DNA from: CAVRUF01 sp963716005
GTDB lineage: Bacteria > Actinomycetota > Thermoleophilia > Gaiellales > Gaiellaceae
Length of the DNA stretch: 64,000 nt
Reading direction: 5' to 3'
Assembly (NCBI GenBank): GCA_963716005.1
Contig: OY970285.1
Span: forward strand, 372,001-436,000
Position numbers and translations under genes: made by a program. How positions within the stretch are numbered: the first letter of the stretch is position 1; each line of letters begins with the position of its first letter. Shown here piece by piece: positions 7,245-15,972 of this stretch. Below the pieces are notes generated by a model. That model was not told the DNA's origin and made no database searches. It saw only the letters and a list, made by a program, of their open reading frames with translations.

Positions 7245-9076
7245 ATGGGGTTCTTGGCGGCGTGGCTCGATAAGCGGTTCGGCAGTTTCAAGTTTCGGCT
7301 TGCTGCCTACTTCTTGCTGCTCTCACTTCTTCCGATGCTCGGGGCCGCCTGGGCGTTCTCCGAGGTCGCGACGAGCGGTGAGACGGGACGCGCCGATGCG
7401 CGCCTGAACGGCTCGCTGCGAATCGCCGTCGGTGCGTTCTCCGACCGGGTCGACCGCGCCGGCCAGACCGCCGAGTCCCTCGCGCGCGCGACTGGATTCC
7501 AGCAGTCGCTCGAGCTGCAGAACCGCCGCGCCCTCGCCCGCCTCTACCGCGAGGTGCCGGGCGCGTCGCTTGTCGTCAACGGCCAGGTGATCGCCGGCTC
7601 GCCGCCGACCGAGGCGAGCGTGCGCCGCTTTGCGACCGTGGTCGACGAGGACGGAAAGACGATCGGGCGCGTCGTCATCGCCATTCCGCTCGACGACGAG
7701 CTCCTCACGAGCCTGCGCTCGAATCCGGCGTTCGGCGTGAACGACCAGCTCGCTCTCGTGGTCGGCGGGCGCACGGTCGTCGGCCCCGGCGGCCTCGGCG
7801 ACGCATTGGCGCCGCTCAAGGGGTCGGGAGACGTCGACCTCGCCGGCACGACATACCGCGCGCGTTTCGACCGAGCTCGTCCAGGGTGGGCCGGGCACCG
7901 TGCTCGCGGTCCTCACGCCCAAGGCCGACATCGAGGCGCAGGCCGCGACGCTCCGGCGCCGCATGCTGCTGCTCGCCGCCGCGGCGCTGCTCATTGCCGG
8001 CAGCCTCGCGTACATCCTCGGCCGCACGATCGTTCGCTCCCTGAAGGAGCTGAACGACGCCGCGGGCGCGATCGCCGAGGGCGACTTCGCCTCGCGTGTC
8101 CCCGTTCGCGGCCGCGACGAGTTCGCGAGCCTCGGCGTCGCGTTCAACGAGATGGCCTCGCACCTCGAGTCGCGCCTCGAGGAGCTCGCGTGGGAGCGCG
8201 GGCGCACGCGTGACGCCATCGCGCGCTTCGGCGAGGCGCTCGCCGCGACCACGAACCCGTATTTCCTCGGACCGTTCATCCTGGAGTCGATCGTCGAGGC
8301 GACCGGCGCGGCCGGCGGAGTCCTCATGGAGGGCGATGCCGAGATCGCACGAACCGGAACCCCCGGCGAGGGTGGCGAGCCGCTCGAGATCCCGCTCACG
8401 AGCGAGGGCGACGAGTCGCGCGTGCTGCTGCTCACTCCAGTCGGCTCCGACTTCTCGGACGAGGCCCGCGAGCTCGCGTACTGGCTCGCCGCGCAGGCGC
8501 GCACGGCTCTCGACCACGCAAGCGCCCACTCGCGGCTCGAGCTCGAGGCCGCCACCGACGGGCTCACCGAGCTGCCGAACCGCCGCCAGTTCCAGGACCG
8601 CCTCTCGGAGGAGCTCTCGCGCGTGCAGCGCTACGGCGGCCCGCTCGCGCTCGTGGTCGCCGACCTCGACGACTTCAAGAGCGTCAACGACCGCCACGGC
8701 CATCTGGCCGGCGACGACGTCCTGCGGGCATTCGCCAAGGTGCTCGAGGAGACCGTCCGCGACATCGACACGGCCGCCCGCTACGGCGGCGAGGAGTTCG
8801 CGCTGCTCCTTCCCGGCACGGATCTCGACGGCGCCGAGCTCGTCGCCGAGCGGATCCGTGTCCGCATGGCCGAGTTCGCTATCGAGACGTTCCCCGGCGC
8901 CCTTCTGACCGTCACGGCGAGCTTCGGCGTCGCCGCCTATCCCGAAGCCGCGACCGAGGGCAGAGCTCTTCGCGGCCGCCGACCAGGCGCTCTACCGGGC
9001 GAAGGCCGCGGGCAAGAATCGCGTGTCCGTCGCCGGCGCCGGCGAGACCCCGACCCGCACGCACACGCAGTTTTGA
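7245..9076 (+). CDS. Membrane sensor diguanylate cyclase (HAMP-GAF-GGDEF), two frameshifts
   Basis: Read across two single-base shifts this is a ~609-residue protein. It has an N-terminal membrane segment (residues ~18-38), an extracytoplasmic cache-like sensor, a second membrane segment ('LLLAAAALLIAGSLAYILGR'), a HAMP domain, a GAF-like region and a C-terminal GGDEF domain. The active site is GGEEF in 'ARYGGEEFALLLPG', and an RxxD inhibitory site (RDID) lies five residues before it, so product-inhibited c-di-GMP synthesis is expected. The frame shifts at about 7866-7870 (extra base near TTTCG) and 8957-8963 (extra base in GAGGGCAG). Restoring them gives 'TEAELFAAADQAL', the normal end of a GGDEF domain. 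Confidence 0.85.
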
Positions 9077-9158
9077 GCGGGTTCGGGTTCCGCCGTCTAC
9101 CCGAGTCGTCTAGAATCTTCTGCTTCGCAGGCCAACCCCCGACCACGGAGGTACGTGA

Positions 9159-9455
9159 GTGGACACCGCGTTCGCCCGAGTGATCGAGGATCACCTGGAG
9201 TTGAAACGAAGAAATTCCGGACTCGACGCCAACATGCCGTTGAGCCGCTACCAGGTAAACGATCCGTTCGAAAATCACCCGCTCTTCAAGACCGAAGAAC
9301 AAGCCCGCATCGAAGAAACGCTCGATGGGAGCCAGCCCGATCTCCAGGCGGAGACGGTGCTTGCCTGGCCCGTGCAGTCCGAGGACACCGCAGCTGAGGA
9401 GTCCAGTGAGGACAGCTTCTGGGGCCGATCCCGCGACTTCGACTGGGGAGACTGA
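9159..9455 (+). CDS. Conserved-looking hypothetical protein, soluble, 98 residues
   Basis: Start GTG at 9159, with a GGAGG ribosome site about 10 bases upstream. The sequence is hydrophilic. The basic first third ends in 'KRRNSGLDANMPLSRY' and the C-terminus is very acidic and aromatic ('SFWGRSRDFDWGD'). No membrane segment, signal or known domain is visible. A strong hairpin follows 8 bases after the stop, so it appears to be a single transcription unit. Function unknown. Confidence 0.6.
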   Translation: MDTAFARVIEDHLELKRRNSGLDANMPLSRYQVNDPFENHPLFKTEEQARIEETLDGSQPDLQAETVLAWPVQSEDTAAEESSEDSFWGRSRDFDWGD

Positions 9456-9462
9456 GCAACAA

Positions 9463-9492
9463 AACGGGCGCCGGTTTCACCCGGCGCCCGTT
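9463..9492. terminator. Strong bidirectional terminator hairpin
   Basis: A perfect 12-bp stem (9463-9474 with 9481-9492) and a 6-base loop lie between convergent genes. On the minus strand the stem is followed by TTTTGTTG, so it is a canonical intrinsic terminator for the matrixin gene. For the plus strand it is a hairpin without a U-tract. Confidence 0.75.
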
Positions 9493-9520
9493 GCGACGTC
9501 TCTAGATCTGTAGGCCCGGC

Positions 9521-10339
9521 CTAGTACAGCTCGAGCATCCCGAGCATGTCGCCGAGGCCGAGCGTCTCGTTCCCGTCGTGCATCCACGGGTACATGGTCA
9601 GCGTGGGCGAGTCGACCGCGTGGTCGAGCCCCGCGAAGTGCCCGAACTCGTGCGTGGCGACATCGGAGACCGCCAGGCGGCCGCTCGTCTCGCCGAAGAA
9701 CGTGGTGTTGCTGGTCGTCCAGAAGTCGTCGAAGCCGGTGATGCGCTTGAGGTTGGTCTCGAAGGCGATGTCGGCCTCGATGATCCCTTCCTCGTCGTAG
9801 TCGATGATCGTGCACGCCACGGCGCCGTCGCACCAGGTTCCCGTGAGATCCTCGAACGAGACCACGTTCTTGCCGTCCGACTCGAGCTCGGTGACGAGCG
9901 TCGCGTGCCGGTGCGTGACCCCGCCGGAGCGGATCTCGAACTTGTTCTTGCCCCTGGGCGTGCGGCAGTCGGTGCGGAACGGGCTGTCCCACGCGTCGCC
10001 GGCGGTCACGACGTCCCAGAACGCCTTCCAGTCGTTCAGGTAGCGCGGCGCGCTCCAGGCGTTGACGTAGTACTTGGGATCGCGATCCCACTGCGTGCCC
10101 GCGAGGAGGAACGCCCCGTCGTTGCACTCCGGCGCGTTGCTCCTGCGCCCATGCTTCTTCATGGACATCCCGCTGTAGACGAGATTTCCGGTGCCCTTCG
10201 CGTGGACCTCGGTGACGGACGGGCCGCGCGTCTCCTTGAAGACGAGGTAGCCGGACTCGGGGATCACGTCGGCAGCAGCCGTGCCCGCGAAGACGAGCGC
10301 GGTTGCGAAAACTGTGGCGGCGGCAGTAATGGGGCGCAT
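9521..10339 (-). CDS. Secreted matrixin-like zinc metalloprotease
   Basis: A 272-residue protein with a Sec signal peptide (about residues 1-23, ending 'GTAAADV'). Near the C-terminus is the full metzincin zinc motif HExxHxxGxxH as 'HEFGHFAGLDH', followed by a Met-turn-like 'TMYPWM', which defines a matrixin/M10-type peptidase. Four Cys in the mature region could form disulfides. It acts outside the cell; the substrate is unknown. It has its own strong terminator and is divergent from the next gene. Confidence 0.85.
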   Translation of the reverse strand: MRPITAAATVFATALVFAGTAAADVIPESGYLVFKETRGPSVTEVHAKGTGNLVYSGMSMKKHGRRSNAPECNDGAFLLAGTQWDRDPKYYVNAWSAPRYLNDWKAFWDVVTAGDAWDSPFRTDCRTPRGKNKFEIRSGGVTHRHATLVTELESDGKNVVSFEDLTGTWCDGAVACTIIDYDEEGIIEADIAFETNLKRITGFDDFWTTSNTTFFGETSGRLAVSDVATHEFGHFAGLDHAVDSPTLTMYPWMHDGNETLGLGDMLGMLELY

Positions 10340-10471
10340 GGTTCCTCGTTTCGGCAGGGGCTCTTGCCCTTCATTTCGGCCCGCAGCGCCGATTCCTCAA
10401 CCTCCCGTTCGAGTGAGCGACCTGGCTTCCTGCCTGGTTTGGGGTCACTCGAACGTGGTAATCCCTGGGCG

Positions 10472-10870
10472 ATGCCCCGTCGTGTGCTCGTCGTTTCTAC
10501 GGTTCCGCTCGAGGACGAGCAACTCGAGCGTGTCGGCGTGGACCCCGGTTCGGACGAGATCAAGGTGGTCGCGCCGGCCGCGAAGCTGTCGCGTCTCGAC
10601 TGGCTCACGAACGACGAGGACGAGGCTCGGCAAGACGCTGCCACGACCGCGATGCGCACGGCGAGCGCGGTTCCGCACGGCGCCGAGGCGGAGATCGGCG
10701 ACCCCGATCCCGTGCAGGCGATCGAGGACGCCCTGCGCGAGTGGCCCGCCGACGAGGTCGTCGTCGTGACCTCCTCCGGGGACGAAGCAAGCTGGCTCGA
10801 GGAACTCGCGGACGAAACGCGCTATCGAATTCGCGTCCCCGTCACCCGACTCGCCCTCAACGGCGGATAA
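10472..10870 (+). CDS. Hypothetical protein with a universal-stress-protein-like C-terminus
   Basis: A 132-residue protein from the ATG at 10472. 'PRRVLVVSTVPL' at the start and 'ADEVVVVTSSGDEASWLEEL' near the end alternate beta strands and helices as in UspA-like folds. However, there is no clear ATP-binding G-2xG-9xG(S/T) motif. It is acidic, soluble and without a signal peptide. It lies just upstream of tRNA-Ala. The Usp relation is a fold impression only. Confidence 0.6.
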   Translation: MPRRVLVVSTVPLEDEQLERVGVDPGSDEIKVVAPAAKLSRLDWLTNDEDEARQDAATTAMRTASAVPHGAEAEIGDPDPVQAIEDALREWPADEVVVVTSSGDEASWLEELADETRYRIRVPVTRLALNGG

Positions 10871-10884
10871 CCTGTGCCCCCGAA

Positions 10885-10957
10885 GGGGCGTTAGCTCAGC
10901 TGGGAGAGCGCCGGCTTTGCAAGCCGGAGGTCACCGGTTCGATCCCGGTACGCTCCA
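10885..10957 (+). tRNA. tRNA-Ala (UGC anticodon)
   Basis: A full cloverleaf can be drawn. The acceptor is GGGGCGT (10885-10891) with ACGCTCC (10950-10956), including one G-U pair. The D-arm is 'GCTCAGCTGGGAGAGC', the anticodon stem CCGGC/GCCGG encloses TTTGCAA (anticodon TGC), and the T-arm is ACCGG-TTCGATC-CCGGT. The discriminator is A. CCA is not encoded. Confidence 0.97.
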
Positions 10958-11080
10958 TCGCTAGTCCCAACGAAAGCCGGTTCCAGGGTGCCTCCAGGTC
11001 AACGTATCGACGGAACTAGCAGTCGTCTCCGACCGCATGGTTTCGCGCTGCCAGTCACGCCGGAGCTGCGGCCCCTATCA

Positions 11081-11109
11081 TCACCTGGTGAACAGCATCA
11101 CCCGGGTGA
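11081..11109. promoter_or_regulatory. Paired palindromes TCACCTGGTGA and TCACCCGGGTGA (candidate operator)
   Basis: Two near-identical palindromes lie 17 bases apart start to start (11081-11091 and 11098-11109), about 100 bases upstream of the small membrane protein gene at 11202. The exact 14-mer ATCACCCGGGTGAA recurs at 11580-11593 upstream of the DedA gene. The repetition suggests binding sites for one dimeric regulator shared by both genes. Confidence 0.4.
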
Positions 11110-11201
11110 ACCCGCCACTTGGGTGGGTTCCTCGTCGAGCCGGGTGCGCCAGGCTCTCGAGGCGCGCTCCAAGCGCGTACCCGTCTGGGACGAAAGGAGA
11201 A

Positions 11202-11387
11202 ATGATGTGGTGGTTCATCGGATTCGGTGGATTCTTCCTGTACATGATCCTGCTCTTCACGCTCGGCCTCGCCACGCTGAAAAACGGACATCTCTGGTTG
11301 TTCATATTCGGATGCTTCCTCCCGTTCCTCTGGCTCATCGGGACCTTCATGCCGCCACCGGACCAGGAGTACGTCGAGGCTCCCTGA
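11202..11387 (+). CDS. Small two-helix membrane protein
   Basis: A 61-residue protein. The start ATG at 11202 has an AAGGAG ribosome site ('GAAAGGAGAA') directly upstream, so the longer in-frame ORF upstream is not used. Two membrane segments (about residues 3-24 and 29-49) are rich in Trp and Phe, and the tail is short and acidic ('PPPDQEYVEAP'). It resembles the short superinfection-immunity-type membrane proteins in size and layout, but I cannot confirm that family. Confidence 0.65.
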   Translation: MMWWFIGFGGFFLYMILLFTLGLATLKNGHLWLFIFGCFLPFLWLIGTFMPPPDQEYVEAP

Positions 11388-11709
11388 GCTGACCGCGCGC
11401 ACAGCTGGACCTCGCGCGACGTCGGCCCGAGATTTGGACGGCCGGCGGCGGTGCGCGCACGATTCGCGAGCAGGAGCGCCGTGTCACGAGCAGCAGTAGC
11501 GAAGTCGCAACGAGGCCCGAGTCGCCCACGACGTGGCGACGCTAGCCGCCGAGATCGCGGGTCACCGCCCGCCGTCCAGATCACCCGGGTGAATGATCGG
11601 TCCGAGCGATGAAGACTCGCGCCACCGCTCCTAGCATCGCCGGAATGCGTCACGAACGTGGCGTCGGCGTGCCGGCCGGCCGGCAGCGACGAAGACGGGA
11701 GCGCGTTTG
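11388..11709. other. Gene-free stretch with one palindromic motif
   Basis: These 322 bases hold no convincing gene; the reading frames across it are hydrophilic shadows. The one structured item is TCACCCGGGTGA at 11581-11592, identical to the motif upstream of the 11202 gene. It sits about 118 bases before the DedA start. I see no tRNA, repeat array or clear sigma-70 promoter here. Confidence 0.5.
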
Positions 11710-12483
11710 ATGGCGGTCGATCTCGAGCAGCACGAGCCGATCTGGAAGCGACACCTCGGCGTCATGATCGTCGGCGCGTTCGCGCTCCTTCTGGGCGTGA
11801 TCGTCGTCCTCCAGGTCCTAGAGGACGCCGACATCGCCGCCTGGATCGCCGACGCGCCGGAGGAACGGGCCTACATGCTGTGCTTCGTCCTCGTCTGGTT
11901 CGACGCGGTCATCCCGATCTTCCCCGGCGAGACGACGCTCAACGCTGCGTCAACGGTCGCCGCAGGGGGAGGACTCGAGCTCGAGTTGGTCATCGCGGCC
12001 GGAGCGCTCGGCGCGATCATCGGGGACTCGTCGCTGTTCTGGATCGCTCGGAAGAGCGCCGACAAGGTGCAGCGTCAACTCGACAGGGCGCTCGAGAACC
12101 CGAAGGTGCACGCCGGCTGGGATGCCCTCGACCGCTCCCCAGGCCTCCTGATCGTCGCCGGCCGCTACGTCCCAGGGATGCGCTTCGCCGTCAACGCGTC
12201 CATGGGACTCTCGAGCATTTCCTACCGCCGCTTCCTCCCTTGGTCGGTCCTGGGCGGAGTCCTGTGGTCGATCTATACGTGCGAGCTGGCCTACAGGGTT
12301 GCCACGACGCTTTCCGGCTTTCCGTTCGCGTCGCTCGTCATCTCCTCGCTCATCACGTCCGCCGCGCTGGTGGCGATCTTCTTCGTCGACAAGCGAAGGA
12401 GGACGCCGCAGGCGGTCGCCGAGCCGGTCGACCTCGGCGCGGAGCCTGCGGTCGGGCCGAGCTCCGGCGGATCCGACGAGTAA
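11710..12483 (+). CDS. DedA/VTT-family membrane protein
   Basis: A 257-residue protein. I start it at the ATG at 11710 rather than the TTG one codon earlier. Several membrane segments are visible, plus the DedA family core: 'FPGETTLNAAS', 'GALGAIIGDSSLFWIARKS' and 'GRYVPGMRFAVNASMG', including the conserved GxxR-P-like turn. DedA proteins are flippase-like scaffolds for membrane lipids (undecaprenyl phosphate or phosphatidylethanolamine) and proton-coupled homeostasis. It is followed without a gap by a YihY-family gene. Confidence 0.85.
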   Translation: MAVDLEQHEPIWKRHLGVMIVGAFALLLGVIVVLQVLEDADIAAWIADAPEERAYMLCFVLVWFDAVIPIFPGETTLNAASTVAAGGGLELELVIAAGALGAIIGDSSLFWIARKSADKVQRQLDRALENPKVHAGWDALDRSPGLLIVAGRYVPGMRFAVNASMGLSSISYRRFLPWSVLGGVLWSIYTCELAYRVATTLSGFPFASLVISSLITSAALVAIFFVDKRRRTPQAVAEPVDLGAEPAVGPSSGGSDE

Positions 12484-13395
12484 GTGGACCCGCACGAGGC
12501 AGCGGATGCGGGGATCGAGGATCGCGCGCGCGCGAGGCTCACGGAGGGGTTGGCGGTTGCGAGACGCGCGAGCAGGCGGCACGTCTCGATCGCGGTCCCT
12601 TTCCGTGCGGCGGAACGAAACCGGCGCGTGGCGGCAAGCGTTCTCGCCGGCGGGATGGCCTATCGGCTGTTCCTCTGGTTGTTGCCGTTCGGCCTGATCG
12701 TCGGGGGCGCGCTTGGCCTCATGGATGCGGACAGCACCGAGGAGGCGGTTGCCAAGGGCGGGCTCCCGGCGGCGGTCGTCGACATCATCGGCGACGTCTC
12801 TCGGGCCGCAGAATCGGACTGGTGGTGGCTCTTCGGAATCGGCGTGCCCCTTCTCGTCTGGGCGGGATACACGGGCGCGAAGGCGCTTCAACTCATTCAC
12901 TCGCTCATCTGGGACGAGGCGCCGCCGCGGATCAAGCCGCTCAAGAGCTCACTTGCCTTCACGGGCGTGCTGTGCGCCTTCATGACCGCGGCCGGACTCA
13001 GCTGGTGGCTTCGCGAGCATGCGTCGCTCGTGCGCCTCGTGGCGGCGGCGCTCGCCACGGTGCCGCTCGGCGCGATCTGGCTCTGGGCTTCCCTCCACCT
13101 TCCGCACAGGGACGCTACCTGGCGGGCGCTGCTCCCCGGCGCGCTACTCGTCGCCATCGGCTTTCAGGTGCTTCACGGGCTGATCATCGAGTTCCTCGTG
13201 CCGAAGCTCGAGAAGTCGACCACGCTCTACGGGAGCCTCGGCGCCCTGACGACGATTCTCTTCTTCATGTATTTCGCCGGCAGGTTCGTCGTCACCTCGC
13301 CAATACTCAACAGCGCACTCCATCACGAGTTGAGCACGCACGCCAACGAGGCCGTCGGCGACGCGACCACGCCGGCCGGGCACTCGCGTCGCTGA
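12484..13395 (+). CDS. YihY/BrkB-family inner membrane protein
   Basis: A 303-residue protein starting at the GTG directly after the DedA stop codon. An N-terminal amphipathic ~45 residues are followed by about six membrane segments. The family features 'ASVLAGGMAYRLFLWLLPF' and 'STTLYGSLGALTTILFFMYF' are present. The family was once called ribonuclease BN but is a membrane protein of uncertain transport role. The tight spacing with DedA suggests a shared envelope function. Confidence 0.85.
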   Translation: MDPHEAADAGIEDRARARLTEGLAVARRASRRHVSIAVPFRAAERNRRVAASVLAGGMAYRLFLWLLPFGLIVGGALGLMDADSTEEAVAKGGLPAAVVDIIGDVSRAAESDWWWLFGIGVPLLVWAGYTGAKALQLIHSLIWDEAPPRIKPLKSSLAFTGVLCAFMTAAGLSWWLREHASLVRLVAAALATVPLGAIWLWASLHLPHRDATWRALLPGALLVAIGFQVLHGLIIEFLVPKLEKSTTLYGSLGALTTILFFMYFAGRFVVTSPILNSALHHELSTHANEAVGDATTPAGHSRR

Positions 13396-13531
13396 AGCTA
13401 TTCGTTCAGTCCGCAGTCGCGAGCAGCGGCCTTCAGCGACTCCAACGACGGGCTCACAGCGGCTAGCGAACAGGGACACGGTAGACAGGGACGCCGGATG
13501 TCCAGTTCACATCGTCGCTCCCTAGAATTCC

Positions 13532-13578
13532 TTGACAGTTATATATCCTCAGGTGTATGTTGCAGCAATGACTGCAAC
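13532..13578 (+). promoter_or_regulatory. Promoter and start-spanning inverted repeat of the ArsR-type gene
   Basis: TTGACA at 13532-13537 and TATGTT at 13556-13561 are spaced 18 bases, a good sigma-70-like promoter. A perfect 7-bp inverted repeat GTTGCAG-N6-CTGCAAC (13559-13565 and 13572-13578) overlaps the -10 and spans the ATG at 13568. That is where an autorepressor would block both transcription and start. The promoter so close to the ATG implies a nearly leaderless mRNA. Confidence 0.5.
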
Positions 13579-13888
13579 AACCTTCGACGTTCTCGCTGAG
13601 CCGACCCGCCGCCGAATCCTCGACTTGATCCTCGACGGAGAGCGTTCCGTCGGCGATCTCGTCAAGCGGCTTCGGATCAGCCAGCCCGGTGTGTCCAAGC
13701 ACCTTCGGGTGCTCCGGGAGGCTGGGCTCGTTCAGGTCAGGCAGGACGCGCAGCGCCGGCTCTACAGCGTTCGCGCCGAGCCTCTCCACGAGATCGACGA
13801 CTGGATCGCGCCGTACAGGAAGCTCTGGGAGGACCGCCTCGACGCGCTCGAGCGGCATCTCGACGACATCAGCAGGGAGGGGAAATGA
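13568..13888 (+). CDS. ArsR-family transcriptional regulator
   Basis: A 106-residue protein starting at ATG 13568. An upstream in-frame start overlaps the promoter and is not used. The winged helix is clear: 'VLAEPTRRRILDLILDGERS' and recognition helix 'SQPGVSKHLRVLREAGLV', followed by the wing 'RQDAQRRLYSVR'. No metal-binding ELCVCDL motif, so it is of the non-metal ArsR type commonly paired with an SRPBCC/AHSA1 gene, as here (ATGA overlap). It probably represses its own operon through the inverted repeat at its start. Confidence 0.9.
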   Translation: MTATTFDVLAEPTRRRILDLILDGERSVGDLVKRLRISQPGVSKHLRVLREAGLVQVRQDAQRRLYSVRAEPLHEIDDWIAPYRKLWEDRLDALERHLDDISREGK

Positions 13889-14409
13889 CGCCCGACGTTC
13901 TCGAGCAGGTCGAAGGCCGCACGGTTGTTCGACTGGAACGCACCTTCGACCACCCGGTTGACCGCGTCTGGGATGCGATCACCGATCCGGCGCAGATCGT
14001 CGAATGGTGGTGCGGGATGGTCGAGGTCGCGATCGATCTCCGCGAGGGCGGGAGCTGGGTGACCCGCTGGGTGCCCGAGGTCGCCGACGAGGTGAGTGCG
14101 CGCTCGGCGGACGAGCCGCTCGTCACCGAGGACACGGTGCTTCGTATCGACCCGCCGCGCCTTCTCGAGCACACGCTCGACGGGAGTGCCGAGACGATCG
14201 TCCTCTGGGAGCTTCAGCCCGACGGCGACGGGACCCGGCTCCGCGTGAGTCACACCGTCGCGCCCGACAAGGTCGGAACCGCTCCTGAGTACCTGAGCGG
14301 CTGGGGCATGTGCCTTGGCTTCATGCGGCGCTTGCTGGAAGGCGATCCGGTTGGTCTGAAGGGCTTGTCCCTCGCCGAAATTGTCGAAATTTACGACGGA
14401 GCCGAGTAG
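13885..14409 (+). CDS. SRPBCC (AHSA1/START-like) domain protein
   Basis: A 174-residue protein whose ATG overlaps the stop of the ArsR-type gene. The beginning 'RLERTFDHPVDRVWDAITDP' followed by 'WWCGMVEVAIDLREGGSW' is typical of AHSA1-type SRPBCC proteins, which have a deep hydrophobic ligand cavity. Pairs of ArsR plus SRPBCC are widespread, and their ligands are mostly unknown. It is followed 50 bases later by a DHA2 exporter that may belong to the same unit. Confidence 0.88.
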   Translation: MTPDVLEQVEGRTVVRLERTFDHPVDRVWDAITDPAQIVEWWCGMVEVAIDLREGGSWVTRWVPEVADEVSARSADEPLVTEDTVLRIDPPRLLEHTLDGSAETIVLWELQPDGDGTRLRVSHTVAPDKVGTAPEYLSGWGMCLGFMRRLLEGDPVGLKGLSLAEIVEIYDGAE

Positions 14410-14459
14410 GTCCGTTCCCGTACCATGGCCCGCTTGCCCTACCTGAGAAAGGACTGCCG

Positions 14460-15920
14460 ATGACCCTCGACGGCCGCACGCGCTGGTTTGCCCTCTTCGT
14501 TCTCTGCGCGGGGAACCTGATGATCGTTCTCGACACGACGATCGTGAACGTCGCGCTGCCGTCGATTCGCGAGGACCTCGGATTCACCGAGAGCTCGCTC
14601 GCCTGGGTCGTGAACGCGTACCTGCTCACGTTCGGCGGCTTCCTGCTCCTCGGCGGGCGGCTCGGCGACCTGTACGGCAACCGGAAGCTGTTCGTCATCG
14701 GGATCTCGCTCTTCACCGCTGCATCGGCGGCGTGCGGGCTCGCCACCTCGCAGGAGTTCTTGATCGGCGCCCGCGCGATTCAGGGGCTCGGCGGCGCGAT
14801 CGTGTCGGCCGTCGCGCTCTCGCTCACCATGACGCTCTTCACCGAGCCGGCCGACCGCGCGAAGGCGATGGGCGTCATCGGGTTCATCGCGGCCGGCGGC
14901 GGGTCGATAGGCGTCGTCCTGGGCGGCGTCCTCACCGACCTGCTCGACTGGCATTGGATCTTTCTCGTCAACATCCCGATCGGCGTCGCCGTCGTCGCGC
15001 TCTCGTTCCGCCTTGTGCCCGCGGCCAAGGGCCTCGCGGCCGATCGCCGGCTCGACGTCACCGGCGCTGTGCTCATCACCCTCGCACTCATGCTCGCCGT
15101 CTACGCGATCGTGAACGGGAACGAGGTGGGCTGGGGCACGGCTCAGACCCTCGGAATGCTCGCGGTTTCCGCAGCGCTCCTGGGGATCTTCGTCCTCGTC
15201 GAGTCGCGCGTGGCGCATCCACTCGTGCCGCTCTGGCTCTTCAAGCTGCGCAACCTCACGATCTCGAACATCGTCGGCGTGCTCTGGGCGGCCGCGATGT
15301 TCGCCTGGTTCTTCCTCTCGGCGCTCTACCTCCAGCTCGTGCTCGGCTACAGCCCGCTCCAGGTGGGTCTCGGCTTCCTTCCGGGGAACCTGATCATGGG
15401 CGCGTTCTCCGTCGGCCTGTCGGCGAAGATCGTCATGCGCTACGGGATCAGGCGGCCGCTCGGGATCGGGCTCACGCTCGCCGGCATCGGACTGCTGCTC
15501 CTGGCGCGCGCCCCCGTGGACGGGAGCTACGTCGTGGACGTGCTCCCCAGCATGATTCTGCTCGGCTTCGGCGCAGGCCTCGCGTTCAACCCGGTACTGC
15601 TCGCCGCGATGGGTGACGTCGAGCAAGGCGACGCAGGGCTCGCCTCGGGCCTCGTGAACACGTCGTTCCTGATGGGAGGCGCACTCGGGCTGGCCGTCCT
15701 GGCGAGCCTCGCAGCCTCGCGCACGGAGACCCTCACCGCCTCGGGAGACAGCGCCCTCGCCGCTCTTACCGGCGGCTACCAGGCTGCATTCCTCGTCGGA
15801 GCGATCTTCGCGTTCGCCGCGGCCGCGATCGGTGGCTTCCTCCTGCGTCCCTCGATGGCGCTGCAGGAGCACCCCGCCGAGGCCGAACCGCACGGCGAGC
15901 CCGCCGCCGCAACGCACTAA
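14460..15920 (+). CDS. MFS drug/solute exporter, DHA2 (EmrB/QacA) type, 14 TM
   Basis: A 486-residue protein, start ATG 14460. The DHA2 signature 'VLDTTIVNVALPSI' in TM1 and motif A-like 'GGRLGDLYGNRKLF' are present, with about 14 hydrophobic segments over the expected length. It should export drugs or metabolites by proton antiport. Its location after the ArsR-SRPBCC pair suggests it is the effector of a ligand sensed by that pair, but the link is by position only. Confidence 0.9.
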   Translation: MTLDGRTRWFALFVLCAGNLMIVLDTTIVNVALPSIREDLGFTESSLAWVVNAYLLTFGGFLLLGGRLGDLYGNRKLFVIGISLFTAASAACGLATSQEFLIGARAIQGLGGAIVSAVALSLTMTLFTEPADRAKAMGVIGFIAAGGGSIGVVLGGVLTDLLDWHWIFLVNIPIGVAVVALSFRLVPAAKGLAADRRLDVTGAVLITLALMLAVYAIVNGNEVGWGTAQTLGMLAVSAALLGIFVLVESRVAHPLVPLWLFKLRNLTISNIVGVLWAAAMFAWFFLSALYLQLVLGYSPLQVGLGFLPGNLIMGAFSVGLSAKIVMRYGIRRPLGIGLTLAGIGLLLLARAPVDGSYVVDVLPSMILLGFGAGLAFNPVLLAAMGDVEQGDAGLASGLVNTSFLMGGALGLAVLASLAASRTETLTASGDSALAALTGGYQAAFLVGAIFAFAAAAIGGFLLRPSMALQEHPAEAEPHGEPAAATH

Positions 15921-15941
15921 GCATCCCGAAAAAGGGGATGC
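15921..15941 (+). terminator. Short hairpin after the exporter gene
   Basis: A 7-bp stem GCATCCC/GGGATGC (15921-15927 with 15935-15941) with an A-rich 7-base loop begins right after the exporter's TAA. No U-tract follows, so it is a weak terminator candidate. Confidence 0.35.
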
Positions 15942-15972
15942 GTCCGGCGTTCCCTTCAGGCTGAATACGAAC

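Noticed and set aside
10741..11019. Open frame across tRNA-Ala
   Set aside because: Its 'ALAQLGERRLCKPEVTGSIP' stretch is the well-known artefact of translating a tRNA gene.
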